A program made the position numbers and the translations under genes. Below the pieces are notes generated by a model. That model saw only the letters and a program-made list of their open reading frames with translations, did not search any database and had not been told where the DNA came from. Below, one piece after another: positions 1 through 10,999 of a stretch of 64,000 nt of DNA. Source of the stretch: Falciphora oryzae (taxonomy: Eukaryota > Ascomycota > Sordariomycetes > Magnaporthales > Magnaporthaceae); the NCBI GenBank assembly GCA_000733355.1, contig JNVV01000020.1, forward strand, positions 225,743 to 289,742, in the 5' to 3' direction. Within the stretch, counting starts at the first letter, position 1; each line of letters opens with the position of its first letter.

Positions 1-1005
1 CTCCTCCTGGGGCCTGCCGAGGACACCCCGGAGGAAATCGACGTTGGCTTTGCCTAGCACCTTGTCTCTAGCCGCTGGGTATATCCCAATGGTGCTCAGG
101 TCTGGTGTTTCTAATACTTTAGTCATCTGATACTCTTTCCAAATTACGTTTTGGGGGACTTGCTTACCATATTCCTCGTCTCCTTGCTCAGGGCGGAACG
201 CATGTATTGGCTCACCATGACTGAGTCCCTTGTAGCCCCATATTGATTCATACCGTGAATCTCTTTCTCGGGTCCCAGCGAGCGGGTTTGCGTACAGGTG
301 AACCTCTTCCAGTCCAGATTCTGAAGATAACTCCAGCCGCGAGAACTTGTGTTCGAGCCAAAGCTGGACTCTTTCATTTTCGACCAACTCGTAACCGTAA
401 TACATGGCGGCAGGGTAAGATATGGCGCTTTCGTAAAGGATTGAGCAGAGGGAACAGCCAATTTGGGCGCGATGATGCAATGCTGGGAGTTCGGGCCAGA
501 CGTCGACGATGCAGAGGTGGAAGAAGCAGCGGACAGGCGCACGCCACATATGCTCGGAGAATACGGGCTGAGGCCCGGCGTCGCCGAGGCCAATGAGGGC
601 CCGCTCAAGAATCCAGTTGCAGTGCTGGCAGACGGAAGCGGCGCCTGGTAGCGCTGACGAACTGCAGAGATCCGGGAGGTTCAGCGCGCGGAAGATGAGC
701 GCCTTTAACCGGCACACTTGGTCGGGCAGACGCCGAAACGCCTTTTCTATGTTTGCCACCTCTTCTGGGGCTCCGAGCCTGTCCCTATCGAGCTCTCGGA
801 AGTAATCATTCAAGTAAAACACTTTTAAGCAACCAACTGCGGCCAGGGCCTCGAGTGCTTCGGTCATCCTGACAGATGCTTGGCGGTCGAATGGCTGACT
901 GCCCGACTCGATCGTGTCGGCTAACTGGTCCGCCTCGGACTGCAGCGCCAAAATCTCGGTGAGCTGGAAGGGCGGACCGCTTATGGCAGCCTTCAGGTGC
1001 TCCAT
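1..1005 (-). CDS. HET-type heterokaryon incompatibility protein, N-terminal part (runs off the left edge)
   Basis: An open frame of 335 codons runs without a stop from an ATG at 1005 to the window edge, so the gene continues to the left. The N-terminal third is charged and helical (about residues 1-110). It is followed by a CQHC pair and then the motif IGCSLCSILYES, with further Cys and His residues between. This cysteine-rich block with a G-C-x-L-C-x-x-L signature is typical of the region just ahead of the HET domain in fungal HET proteins, which trigger vegetative incompatibility or programmed cell death when unlike strains fuse. The HET core itself lies outside the window, so the assignment rests on the leader region only. 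A GTAAGC at 162-167 (minus strand) could be an intron donor, but the frame stays open through it. The upstream leader contains other short open frames. Confidence 0.6.
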   Translation of the reverse strand, partial: MEHLKAAISGPPFQLTEILALQSEADQLADTIESGSQPFDRQASVRMTEALEALAAVGCLKVFYLNDYFRELDRDRLGAPEEVANIEKAFRRLPDQVCRLKALIFRALNLPDLCSSSALPGAASVCQHCNWILERALIGLGDAGPQPVFSEHMWRAPVRCFFHLCIVDVWPELPALHHRAQIGCSLCSILYESAISYPAAMYYGYELVENERVQLWLEHKFSRLELSSESGLEEVHLYANPLAGTRERDSRYESIWGYKGLSHGEPIHAFRPEQGDEEYGKQVPQNVIWKEYQMTKVLETPDLSTIGIYPAARDKVLGKANVDFLRGVLGRPQEE

Positions 1006-1704
1006 TTTGCTAGGTATTGCAATGGTCTTGGGTTTTTGGGACCTCGAGGGTGAAGAGCGAGGATCTAGACGACCTGGTGGGTTGAGGGATTGAGGTTTGA
1101 GTTCCGTCGTTTTCAGGAGCCGTGATGGAAAGTAGGCGCGGGGTCAAGCTGGCGATTGACCTCGTACGACTGATAGAAACCGGCATTCCCCTTGGGGGAA
1201 TGCTGAGGCTCCCGCGCTCCTTCCTCCATGCTTGATGAACGCTGGGCGTGATGAGGGGTATCGGATGCGAACCACGCGAAGAGCAGGGCAGGTCCCGCAT
1301 GCAGGAACGTGACGCTGTATGGAAGGCCCTACCAATCAGCAAAATCAGCGTCCGACATTGAAGCCGTATGGTGGTCTCAGTGCCTCAGACCAGATTGTGG
1401 ATTTGGCTCATTTAGAGCACGGGCAAGAGGCACTTCCCGATTCCTGTCCTTTTTCCTGTCCTTTTTCCTGTCCTTTTTTGTGTAACTGCACACTTTTTCT
1501 GTAGAACCACGCTCATCCGACCACGCGCATGGCTGCCTGCGCACCTTGTCCAGCACCCAACAACGGTCCGCACCGAGAAAATGCGTCGCAGCCAACTCTT
1601 TCAACCTCATCTCGTGGCCGACTATCCAAATCCCAAATCACCCCCCGGCGATATCTAAGTAATTCAAGAAGTGCCGCCCTGTTTACCTCCCCCGATATTA
1701 TCCG
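1006..1704. other. Intergenic region between divergent HET-type and MFS genes
   Basis: This 0.7-kb stretch serves as promoter space for two divergent genes. It contains short open frames with no protein-like character, and a copy of a dispersed repeat at 1441-1567 that is listed separately. I see no RNA gene in it. Confidence 0.6.
1441..1567 (-). repeat. Dispersed repeat, copy A, with a 12-bp tandem tail
   Basis: Read on the minus strand, this segment begins with a GC-rich block (GTTGGGTGCTGGACAAGG and following). It passes through GTGGTTCTACAG and ends in about three units of a 12-bp repeat, AAAAAGGACAGG. The same order of blocks recurs at 20122-20288: GC-rich head, GTGGTTCTACAG, then a purine-rich tail built on an ACAGGA core. 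The two copies are diverged by substitutions and small indels. A tandem oligonucleotide tail at one end only is what retroposons such as SINEs or 3' LINE ends leave behind. I see no A and B box clear enough to call a tRNA-derived head, so the class is open. Confidence 0.55.
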
Positions 1705-4332
1705 ATGCAACACGACAGCGACCCTTTCGCCGACCCGACGATGCGCCAGCCGCTGGTGCCCTGGATCGCGGGCGCTATTGGCGTCCTCTGCAACGCCGCC
1801 CTGCTTTTCAGCAACATACCGCTGATCAGGCTTGTCGAGCTGAGCGTCTGCAGGTCATACTACTTGGAGCATGACCCGTCCTCGGTCGGCCCAGGCCCAG
1901 ACGGCCAGGTTCCCGAGGAGCGCTGCAAAGTATATGATATCCAGCAAAAGGTCGCCTTCTACCTCGGCCTGCTTGAAACAATATCACTCGCCTGTGGTAA
2001 GTTCGCCCCTTTTGATATATCGCCTAAACATTGTGTTTATTATCTTTTTTCTTTTTTCTTCTTTTCCCCCCTTTTTTCCTTTCCCTTTCCCTTTCCTTTT
2101 CTCTTTTTCCCCTTTCCCTTTTCCTTTCCTTTTCTTTTTTTTCCCCTTTCTCTTTTCCCTTTCTTTTTTCATTTCCTTTTCTCCTTTCCCTCTCTTCTTC
2201 TTTTCCCTTCCCCCTTCCCCCCTTTTTTTCCCCTTTTTTCCTTTGCCCCTTTCCCTTTCCCTTTGTTTGCTAACACGTGATACCCAGAGCTCGTCGGAGC
2301 CATCCCCATGGGATACCTATCCGATAGGGCCGGCAGAAAGCTGGCTCTTTTCATCAACGTCACGGCCATGCTTTTTTCTTATGCCTGGTACATCCTCGTC
2401 GGTGCGTGCTTTTGGCCTCAAACCTCCCAGTTTGCTGCAAACTAGGTCACTGACGCTGCCGGGTCTTCGGAGTATCCCAGCTCGGTGTTACGATGTTTTC
2501 CCCATCGGCGCTATTCTGGCCGGCCCTCTGATGTTCCTCGTTTGCGGCTCCTACCACGTTACCAATGCCCAAATGAACGCCTTGGTTGCCGATGTTACCA
2601 AAGACGCTGCCGTGAGGCACGGAGGCCCCTATCCCGACCCTGAACCCGAACCCGAACCCTGGCTCATCACGTCCCTGGCCACTTCTTGCATGCCTCATTT
2701 GACAGGACCTCCATTCTCTCCTGGATTCTATCTGTTTCGCAGGCCGTATTTTTCCTCGGTCCTGCCTTTAGCTCTGCCCTGATGTCTATCAGCCTGTGGC
2801 TTTCGTTCGCAGCGGCCGGACTATGCTTCTTCCTGATACTAGTGCTCGCCGCTATCCTGCCCGAAACCAGGTCGCTCCAGGCGTCCAAGGCCGACACGCC
2901 CGTAGTAGCCTCTCCACAAAACGATGCCGCCACAGAGAGCCCAGTGGTGGTGGCCACCCAAGAGGGACCCGTGTCAAGCGAGGACGAGCCTCTGCTCAGC
3001 CAAGACCGGGGTCGTGCCGATCCGCCCGAGTCTTCTGTCCATAATGGCCGTGACGCGACTGCGGAAGACGGCAGCCAGTCTTTCCAAGTATTCTGCGGGA
3101 ACTGGGTCCGCGAGACCTGGGCCAATGGCAGGGAACCGGTTGAGCTCATGAGGGGAAGCCCTTCATACCTTTACTGCTTGTCATTCTTCCTGGTCACCTC
3201 TCTGTCCAGGTCCGCCTTCAACCTCTTACTCCTGTACGTGTCGACACGGTACCATAAAACTATCGCCGAGGTAAGTACCAATGCAGAGAACATTCCACCA
3301 CCCAGCTCGCACTATCAAGCGCATTCCGGTTTGTCTGCCTTGCGGTTTGATATGTCGGGTTAGCCCAGCTACCGCCAGCGCCGTTGCAGCTAAGGCGAGT
3401 GGCCAAACACTAGACACCCCTTTTTGTCGCGGGGAAAGGGCAATCAGCCCTGCGTGCCCATCCGCTTGTGCGCGCTTGGAATGAAGGAACTCAATAGACA
3501 GCCCAAATGCATCATCAGGGGGAAGCGGGCGCTTAAGGGCAGTCTTGGCATCCGCTTCCTGGGCCGCATCTCGCCACACTAGCCCAGCCGCTGTCAGGGG
3601 CACGGTCTAGAACGCGGGCACCTCAAGTGCCTTTCCTAAAGCCAGATCTATCGTTGTTTTGACCGACTATTGACACTGTTGCTTAGGCAGGCTACCTCCT
3701 CTCCGTTAAAGCCGGCGTCAACTTCATCCTGTTTACCGCTCTCATACCCGGTTGGCTCTGGTGCCTCAAAACCCGCATGTCGCTTGCCTCTGCGAGTGCC
3801 AACCTCTGGGGCCTCCGAGCTAGCCTCATTATCCTCATTTTCGGTTCCCTGCTCATCGGCCTCTCGCCCGAGATATGGTTGCTTCTCATCGGTAGGCTGT
3901 ATCCGCCATGAGTCTGATCACGCAGACAAGGACCTAGATTGCTAAACACGTCCTTAGGCTTCGTTGTGTACTCGCTGGGATCGGGGCTGATCCTGTTCGC
4001 AACCTCGTTCATCACCGACGTTGCGAGAACGCTGTGGGGTGACAGACATGTGGCCAAGACATATTCGGCCGTCTCGTTCGTTGAGATTGTCGGGTCCCTC
4101 GCCGGCGTCCCCCTCCTGACGGCCGCATGGGTCCAGGGACTCCGGCTCGGAGGAGTCGGCCTGGGCCTCCCTTGGTTCGTCAGCTCGGTAAGTTTTCGAC
4201 CAAGATGGAGCTCGCCACACTTGGGGGGATCGATGGCTAATAAACCCGCTCATCTCGCTCGGGCTCCTGCTTTGTTACGGCCAGGTCTTGTATCTCGTGT
4301 CAGGCTATCCTGCCCTGAGGATGCGGGCATGA
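1705..4332 (+). CDS. MFS transporter, SLC46/proton-coupled-folate-transporter-like fungal type
   Basis: Seven exons join in frame to 529 aa: 1705-1996, 2288-2401, 2481-2616, 2706-3270, 3687-3891, 3958-4187 and 4285-4332. The N-terminus has a membrane segment followed by IPLIRLVELSVCRSYY, then a Cys-rich loop. Exon 2 carries the MFS loop motif GYLSDRAGRK. A long hydrophilic loop in exon 4 (about residues 225-310) separates the two six-helix halves, and the C-terminal half keeps the expected helices. Proteins of this fungal group are proton-driven carriers or efflux pumps of the plasma membrane, and the substrate cannot be told. Intron 1 is almost pure pyrimidine. Intron 3 appears to start with GC. 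Intron 4 is unusually long (416 nt). The last intron is placed so that PWFVSS runs on to VLYLVSGYPAL, giving an unbroken final helix. Confidence 0.75.
2044..2272 (+). repeat. Polypyrimidine tract filling intron 1 of the MFS gene
   Basis: About 230 bases are almost entirely C and T on the coding strand, made of CTTTTCC/CCTTTCC-like units with no clean period. The tract occupies most of the 291-nt intron 1 (1997-2287). Long stretches are close to mirror repeats, the kind of sequence that can form triplex DNA. A comparable tract lies in intron 1 of the P450 gene, also pyrimidine on the coding strand. Confidence 0.85.
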
Positions 4333-4621
4333 AGGATCAACTCCGTGCTCCTTGCCCTATATCGCGACGGGAAAAGCACGACGACGCGGCACGGTGCCTA
4401 AATTGAAGATAGTATCAGGCTATGGAGTACTATGCACAGTTGTAGGTGCGGGCTATTGCAGGGGGTGGGTGCGGGGAACATGAAATGCTAGAAAATCCCC
4501 TCCAAGAGGGCCCTAGTTGGCTTTTCAATAGCTTCAACTCGCTGTTTTTGCGCTGTGCTTGGCGCCCCGGGCCATCAATTGGCAATCGGTCCTCAAATTC
4601 TCAAGTCCCCCCGGGTCAATC

Positions 4622-6007
4622 ATGGTGCGGGCAACATACTGGCTCAGCGGTCTCCTGCTGGCCAACGGCGCCGCCGCCATCTCGGCCTCGGCACCGGCGG
4701 CTGCCAGCCCACCGCGCTACCAGACCCTACCGCCCCTTCGCGAGCAGGCGCGGATCCAGAACGAGTGGACCGCCGAGCGCAAGGCCATCATCCCGGGCCT
4801 GCTAGACAGATACGGCGTCGACGCGTGGCTGATGAGCCAGCGCGAGTACGCCGAGGACACTGTGTTTTGGTCGCTCAAGCGGGCCGAGCAGTTCTCGGCG
4901 CGGCGCCGGACCACGGTGCTGTTCATCAGGGATTCCGAGACTACCACCTACCGCGAGTACCAGTGGGTCGACAACACGCCAGCCGTCTTTGGCGAGCTGC
5001 GCGCCGCGCTGGAGCGGCACCGGCCGCGCCGCATCGCCGTCAACGCGGCGCAAGAGATTGCCTTCAGCTCGGGCCTGCACGCCGGCGAGCTCCAAGTGCT
5101 GCGCGCGCAGCTGGGCGGCGGGAACGCGACCGGGAGGAGCACGGACTGGACGGCGCGGTTCGTCACGGAGCCGATGCTCGCGGTCGAGTTCGTCGCCACC
5201 ATGGTCGAGTCGCGGCTGGGCTGGTACAGGCGCCTGATGGAGACGGCGTGGGCGCTGGTGGCCGAGGGGTTCAGCGAGCGGGCCGTGGTGCCGGGCGAGA
5301 CTACCACGGCGGACCTGGGGTGGTGGTTCATGGAGAAGATCAAGGAGCTGGGCTACGGGGTGTGGTTCCAGACCGACATCTCCATCATTGACGAGCCCTT
5401 GCCCTGGCTGGCGGACGCCAACGCAGGCCGGAGAGCGGCCGGCGGCGAGGACGACAGCCCCGTGATCCGGTACGGCGACCTCCTGCACGTCGACTTTGGG
5501 GTCTCGGCGCTGGGGCTGAACACGGACACGCAGCACCTGGGCTACGTGCTGCGCCCGGGCGAGACCGAGGACGATGTGCCGGCGGGCCTCGTCGAGGGCT
5601 TGAGGAAGGGAAACAGGATGCAAGATATTGTGAGGAACAACATGAAGATCGGGCTCACGGGCAACGAGATATTAAAGGCATCCCTGGAGCAGATGAAGGC
5701 GGAGGGCATCGAGGGCACCGTGTACTGCCACCCGATCGGGGACTGGGGCCACTCGGCGGGCACGCTGATCGGCATGACCAACCTGCAGGACGGCGTGCCG
5801 GTGCTGGGCGACCTGCCGCTGCTCGCGAGGACGTACTACAGCGTCGAGCTCAAGGCGAGCCACTACGTGCCCGAGCGCAACGCGACGCTGAGCTTCCCAC
5901 TCGAGGAGGACGTCTTCTGGAACGAGAGCGTGCAGGGCTGGGACTGGGTCTACGGCCGCCAGGAGCGGTTCCACCTGGTCAGAACGCCCGAGGTGAAAGA
6001 CCTGTAG
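4622..6007 (+). CDS. Secreted M24-family metallopeptidase (Xaa-Pro dipeptidase/aminopeptidase P-like)
   Basis: One exon of 461 aa. I start at the ATG at 4622 because it begins a signal peptide ([19 protein letters not shown]); an in-frame ATG at 4559 would put 21 polar residues in front. The N-terminal half is the creatinase-like domain, with [12 protein letters not shown]. The C-terminal pita-bread domain keeps likely metal ligands: Asp in HVDFGV (residue 291), Asp in NTDTQH (302), His in [12 protein letters not shown] (370), Glu in YYSVELKAS (409) and Glu in PLEEDVFW (about 428). Family members cleave X-Pro bonds or related peptides with two metal ions, here presumably outside the cell or in the secretory pathway. 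The length is normal. The gene lies about 290 bp after the MFS gene on the same strand, but each has its own promoter space and no functional link is shown. Confidence 0.85.
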   Translation: MVRATYWLSGLLLANGAAAISASAPAAASPPRYQTLPPLREQARIQNEWTAERKAIIPGLLDRYGVDAWLMSQREYAEDTVFWSLKRAEQFSARRRTTVLFIRDSETTTYREYQWVDNTPAVFGELRAALERHRPRRIAVNAAQEIAFSSGLHAGELQVLRAQLGGGNATGRSTDWTARFVTEPMLAVEFVATMVESRLGWYRRLMETAWALVAEGFSERAVVPGETTTADLGWWFMEKIKELGYGVWFQTDISIIDEPLPWLADANAGRRAAGGEDDSPVIRYGDLLHVDFGVSALGLNTDTQHLGYVLRPGETEDDVPAGLVEGLRKGNRMQDIVRNNMKIGLTGNEILKASLEQMKAEGIEGTVYCHPIGDWGHSAGTLIGMTNLQDGVPVLGDLPLLARTYYSVELKASHYVPERNATLSFPLEEDVFWNESVQGWDWVYGRQERFHLVRTPEVKDL

Positions 6008-6558
6008 ATTTCCTATCGATAAAGTGTGGGATCCTCATTGCGTGATTGAACATCACCGGATCTGGATTACATGCCCCCCAGCCGCGAGCAAGCAATCAAG
6101 CACCCGTGTAATTGGACAATGGCTCGTGGCCGGGTTGCAACTGGCAGATCAAATCAATCCAGCATGTGTCGTGCATGATGGAGCGTGGGACAAGACCAGC
6201 CCTCGAGGACTGGGATTCGTGGGTGAGACATTTGGTGCAAGGCAGCGCTCGGAAGTACGGGCAATGCCGCGTAAGGCAGAGCCCACAGCGGGCCACACAC
6301 ACAAGTGGAAACCCCCAAGAGGATGCAGGAAGGTCCGAGACCGACCAAGACCAAAAGTCATCTGTCCTGTCTTCGACCAACACCCAACACATCTTTTTTT
6401 CCATCTTTTGCACCTGATTGGAATCTCTTCATTCTGGTATTGTCCCACGCAACGCAGCAATCCAGCTTCCGCACAGCCACCTCCTTTGGGACAGGATCCC
6501 TTCTCTCCGCCAGTCACTCCTCTCCCCTTTGCCCCGCACCGCACCCTCGTGGTCCACC
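6008..6558. other. Intergenic region upstream of the SH3 gene
   Basis: No gene seen. Pyrimidine-rich sequence precedes the SH3 start codon (6390-6550), as is common in fungal 5' leaders. The start context is CCACCATGG, close to an ideal Kozak sequence. Confidence 0.6.
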
Positions 6559-7535
6559 ATGGTTTCCGCAGACCGGCAGGCCATCATCGAGACCAACAAG
6601 TCTCTGCGCATCATCAAGAATGTGAGCAGCAGCAGCACCCGACTCGGAGGCCATTTGTCTCCCCCTCTCTCCCTCAAAACTAACACATTTCCTTTGCCCA
6701 CCAGGAACTTGAGAGCCTCTACGAAAAGGGTGTGATAGACGACCAAGCCTACGACAGCATCAACTCCCTCCTCCCCGCCGAGGGCAGCCTGGCCGGCGCT
6801 CGCGCCCCCGCCGCCGCCGCCGCCTCATCCTCCTCTACTCCCGCAGCCCCCGCCGCGGTGCGCGCGCCACCCCCGGCCGCGCCGACTCCCGACCTCGCCA
6901 GCCTCAGCATCCAGGACAGCAACAACGGGCAGCAGCCGCCTCCCTACGCCAACGCCGCCGCCGCCGCCGCACCGCCACCGCCCCCACCACCGTCCGGAAA
7001 GCCGATCCTCTCACACGCGCGCGCGCTGTACCGGTACGCGGGGACCGACGCGCGCGACTGCAGCTTTGAGCGCGACGACCGCATCGCGGTCCACGAGTAC
7101 ATGAACGCCGACTGGTGGATGGGCCGCAACCTCCGCACGGGGCGCGAGGGCATCTTCCCGCGCTCCTACGTCGAGCCCGAGCCCCCCACGCCCGCCGGTG
7201 CCGTCGCCAGCCCCCAGCAGGGCTACCCCGTCAACGAGAAGGCCGCCGGCTACTACGGCGCCCCGCAACCGCAGTACGGCCAGCCCGCGTACGGAAGCGG
7301 GTACCAGCAGCACCCGCCGCCGCCGCCGCCGCAACAGAACCCCTACAACGCGCCCGCCCCGCCCATGGCCGTGGCCAACGCGCCGGCGGCCGGGCAGGAG
7401 GGGCAGCCGGCGCAGCAGGAGGGCGGGAGCAAGGTCGGCGATTTCGCAAAGAAGGCCGGCGGCAAGTTTGGAAACGCGGCCATCTTTGGTGCCGGCGCCA
7501 CGTTTGGTGGCAACATCGTCAACTCCATCTTCTAG
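6559..7535 (+). CDS. SH3-domain protein, LSB1/PIN3 type (actin patch/Las17-binding family)
   Basis: Two exons, 6559-6621 and 6705-7535, give 297 aa; the 83-nt intron is canonical. The N-terminal helix, MVSADRQAIIETNKSL, continues across the splice into ELESLYEKGVIDDQAYDS, a pattern typical of fungal LSB1/PIN3 relatives. An Ala/Pro-rich linker with poly-Pro follows, then one SH3 domain (about residues 126-178) with ALYRY, WWMGRN and GIFPRSYVE. A Pro/Gln/Tyr-rich low-complexity stretch comes next, then a conserved Gly-rich C-terminus (FGNAAIFGAGATFGG). Yeast relatives bind the Pro-rich region of Las17/WASP and tune actin assembly at endocytic sites; they are also prion-inducing proteins. The Gln/Pro/Tyr-rich tail fits that behaviour. 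The role here is inferred from family membership. Confidence 0.85.
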
Positions 7536-8290
7536 GCCTTTTCTCTATTTGTTATGTTTCCCCCTCGTTTTTCTTATCTCCGCTACATGTAGGTATGCCA
7601 TGCATGAGTTGACGTGCTCTGTTCATATGCCATTTTTTTCCTCAATCTCTTCATATTTTCCCTCCATTTTTTTTTTTTCTTTTTCCGGTTGTATCGACGT
7701 CGTGACAAGTTCCACGTCAACTTATTGTTCAAGATATGTTACCTGATATTAGAATGACTTTACGTGACCGCCGCTTGAATAGGCCTCAGATATTTCCATC
7801 CCCACTTCACAGTTTCCCCTCACCGCGCGGGCAGTTCGGATGTCTCGGTCTAGCACAAATGGCTCACGACGGACTTTGTCGGTCAAGGGGATTTCCCCGC
7901 CCTTCTTGGCTAGCCCTCTTTATCTTTCCCACACCGCACTTCACGCCGCCAACGCCGTGGAACATCCTTGGCGGTCTCGGGGCCAAGCCCACTCTCCAGT
8001 AAAACTTCCTCGATGGCTCACTATCGACTTCCTTGATGGCTCACTATCGACTTCCTTGATGGGCTAATGTGTACGCGTATACTGCCGTGCCGAGAAGCGT
8101 GACCAAAGTTTGATTGAGGTCATACGAGAACCTTAAAAAGACACGCGTACCGGACAATCACAGGTACTATCAAAATTTCCAAGAAATCATGCCCGATTCT
8201 TTTCATTCCCGTCCAAGTCAAGTGATCATAGCTCATCATATAGAGGAAGAAAACCTTCCTCCGCCGTCTATGTTTCCTGGACTAGATACT
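7536..8290. other. Convergent intergenic region
   Basis: Space between the 3' ends of the SH3 gene and the PrpD gene. It contains T-rich 3'-UTR-like sequence and a short tandem repeat at 8005-8065. No gene is visible. Confidence 0.6.
8005..8065. repeat. 23-bp tandem repeat, 2.6 copies
   Basis: A 23-bp unit (starting CTTCCTCGATGGCTCACTAT) occurs twice with one mismatch, followed by a partial third copy. It lies between two convergent genes, and the unit is not a whole number of codons. Confidence 0.9.
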
Positions 8291-10192
8291 CTACTGCACA
8301 AACTTGCTGTTCTCGACGACGTACAGGTCGACGTACTCGTCAACCGACATGGACTCGAGCTTCTTGCCGTCCATGCCGAGGTCGATGAGCTGCTGCACCT
8401 TGCCGGCAGGGTAGTGGGCCTCGAGGTGGCGCTTGTACTTTGCCAGGATCTCGGGCTTGGCCTCGTCGCGGCGGAGGCGGTGGCCGAGGGGCGCCTCGAC
8501 CACCACCTCGTCCAGGACCGTGCCGTCCTCGAGCTCGACCGTCAGGGCGTTGGCGATGGTGCGCTGGGCCGGGTCGTGGTAGTCGGCCGTGAACTTGGGG
8601 TCCTCGACGCAGCGGATCTTCTTGCGCAGCGACTCGACCAGGGGCGACGTGGCAGCCTCGGAGCCGTCAACGTAGTCGGCGGCCGTCAGGCGGCCGTAGA
8701 CGAGCATGACGGAGCACATGTACTGGATGCAGTGGTCGCGGTCGGCAAAGTTGTCCATGGGCTTGAACTGCTTGTCGATGATGCGCACGCAGGCCTCGTG
8801 GGTGCGGCACGTGATGGCCTTGATGTCGGCGGCCGACTTGCCGCGGGCCTTGAGGAGGGCGTGGATCTTTTCGCAGCACTCGATGGCGGTCTGGGAGTGG
8901 AACTCGGCTGTGGGGGGTTAGCGACTACCCAGAGGGGCACGCAAGACAAAAGGATCGCAAGAAGACATACCAGGATACGACACCTTGAACAGCACATTCT
9001 CCATGACGTAGCTGCCGTAGGGCCTCTGGAACTCAAACTTCTTGCCCTTGAACAGGACGTCGTAGAAGCCCCAGACCGGGGCGGACAGGACGGTGGGGAC
9101 GCCGGCCTCGCCGCGGAGGACCTTGAGGGCCAGGTTGACGGCGCGCTGGCAGGCGTCGCCGGCGGCCCACGACTTGCGCGACATGGTGTTGGGGGTGTGG
9201 CGGTAGGTGCGCAGCGACTGGCCGTCGACCCAGGCCTGGGTGACGGCGTCGGCCGTCTGCTTCTCCGAGAGGCCCAGCATCTTGGAGACGACGGCGGCGC
9301 TAGCGACCTTGACGAGCACGACGTGGTCGAGCCCGACCTTGTTGTACGAGTTGAGCAGGGCCAGGCAGCCCTGGATCTCGTGGGCCTTGATCATGGCCTC
9401 GAGCACGTCGTGGACGGTGAAGATGCGGCCGCCGGCGACGGGCTTGGTGGTGGACCCCGGGGCGGCGGCGGCGCGGTTGGTGCGGGTGGCCCAGTCGGCG
9501 ACGGCCAGGATGGCGCCCAGGTTGTCCGAGGGGTGGCCCCACTCGGCGGCCAGCCAGCAGTCGTTGTAGTCGAGCCAGCGGATCATGGCGCCGATGTTGA
9601 AGGCGCCGTTGACGGGGTCCAGCTGGAAGGGCGTGCCGGGCACGCGCGTGCCGTGCGGCACCACGGTGCCCTCAACCACGGGGCCCAGCAGCTTGGTGCA
9701 CTCCTTGAAGCGCAGGCCCTCGAGGCCGCAGCCGAGGGTGTCGAGCAGGATCCATCGCGCCGTGTCGAACTGTGCGAGGTGATGCGGTTAGCCTCGGTTC
9801 AATTGCTGGCCCCAACAAAATCCAGTGCGGGGCTTCGCTGCTCTCCCAAGGGACGTGCGCGCGCTGCTTCTACTCACAGCCAATTCCGAGTCAATCGCCG
9901 TGTTGTGGACGTAGCTGGCAATGTCCGAGATCTCGGGATCGTACTCTAGTGACGACATGTTGAGGGGTGCTGAGGACTGGCGGGCGGCAGAGGTCGAGAA
10001 GCAGGAGGATGTGGAAGAGGAGGGGCGAGCTCGTGCGGTGGAGCTGAGGGCGGGCGAAGATGAGGAGGAGCTACTCTGCGACGTGGCGGCCAGCGTCAGG
10101 GGCGACGAGGAGCGGAGGTAGCTTCGCTGCTGCTGCTGCGAGATGCGGAGAGTCCGTCCGGCGGCGCGGAGGGTCCTGTTGACGGCAGACAT
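8291..10192 (-). CDS. prpD: 2-methylcitrate dehydratase, mitochondrial (PrpD family)
   Basis: Three exons, 10192-9878, 9769-8971 and 8907-8291, give 576 aa with canonical introns of 108 and 63 nt. The first about 75 residues are rich in Ser, Arg and Ala with few acids, a mitochondrial targeting peptide. The body is a full MmgE/PrpD fold: [19 protein letters not shown], the conserved block [20 protein letters not shown], then SYNKVGLDH and [12 protein letters not shown] in the core, and a C-terminal lid domain with DRDHCIQYM. The enzyme dehydrates 2-methylcitrate in the methylcitrate cycle, which detoxifies propionyl-CoA made from odd-chain fatty acids and some amino acids. The yeast counterpart is PDH1. 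No other methylcitrate-cycle gene lies nearby. A 611-codon frame on the opposite strand is a GC-composition shadow. Confidence 0.93.
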
Positions 10193-10999
10193 GGTAGCGC
10201 ACTGGGTTTGATGACTGAAAGAAACAAATCAAGTTGAGGAGGAGAGCTCCCGTTATTTAAACGCCAGCCCAGGGGGCTGCCTCGGCTCAACGCGGCGGCG
10301 TCAACGGGGTCGCACAGGGGTTCTTTCCAGGGCTGGGGAGCTGCCTTTCCCCAGTCCGGGGCGCGACACGGGCCTCCTGCAGCCTCCATGTGGGAGAATG
10401 TGTGGGGTCCGATTTACCGAGGGGCTTCTTCGTCTTCCCCTCGCTCAGGCGGAAGCTGAAGCAGGCTGCCTCCTTTTCGAGCCGCCATTACCTATCACGA
10501 CCTCGGCTGACAGTCGAGCCATCCTCAGCAGTTGGGAATCGGTCGGCAATGGGGAAACAAGCAATTGAGGCTGAATCCGTTTCGACAGTGACACATCACG
10601 AGGCTGCGCCGACGGCAGACAACAAAAGAAAATGACAGCTGATAAAACATTAGTGATGATGAGATATAATAAGATAGAATAGGAAACCCGTAGAGGTATA
10701 TTTAGGTGCGATATCTCTACGCTTGGTTTGTCGACCCGGAACCTGCTCAGGGGTATGTGAGTGATGTAAGCGATGTGGGTGGCTCCAAGCGTCATTAACC
10801 AGGTAATTTCCTGACGGGAAAAAGGAATACGAATTCGGAAAGAAGAAGGAATCTGGAATCTGGAATCTAGAATGGGAGAAGGAAAAATGAAAAGGAATCA
10901 GAATGAGGAAAGAGGAATAAACATTCAAAGGTAAATTAATGTGGAAACAGTCGAAAAAGATCGCAAAAGGATACAGCAACCCAGGCCTGCTGTTGTAAC
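10193..10999. other. Intergenic region upstream of prpD
   Basis: Promoter side of prpD. It contains a small direct repeat of GGAATCT units at about 10850-10870 and AT-rich sequence toward the tRNA gene. No gene is seen. Confidence 0.6.

Noticed and set aside
4188..4284. In-frame hydrophobic stretch (PLISLGLLLCYGQ) as coding sequence of the first MFS gene
   Set aside because: It has no acceptor before it. The canonical acceptor at 4284 gives an unbroken final helix and correct phase, so the stretch is intron.
8114..9949. 611-codon open frame on the plus strand
   Set aside because: It lies antisense over the exons of the PrpD gene, is rich in Val, Gly, Ala and Leu as expected from a GC-rich complement, and shows no domain.
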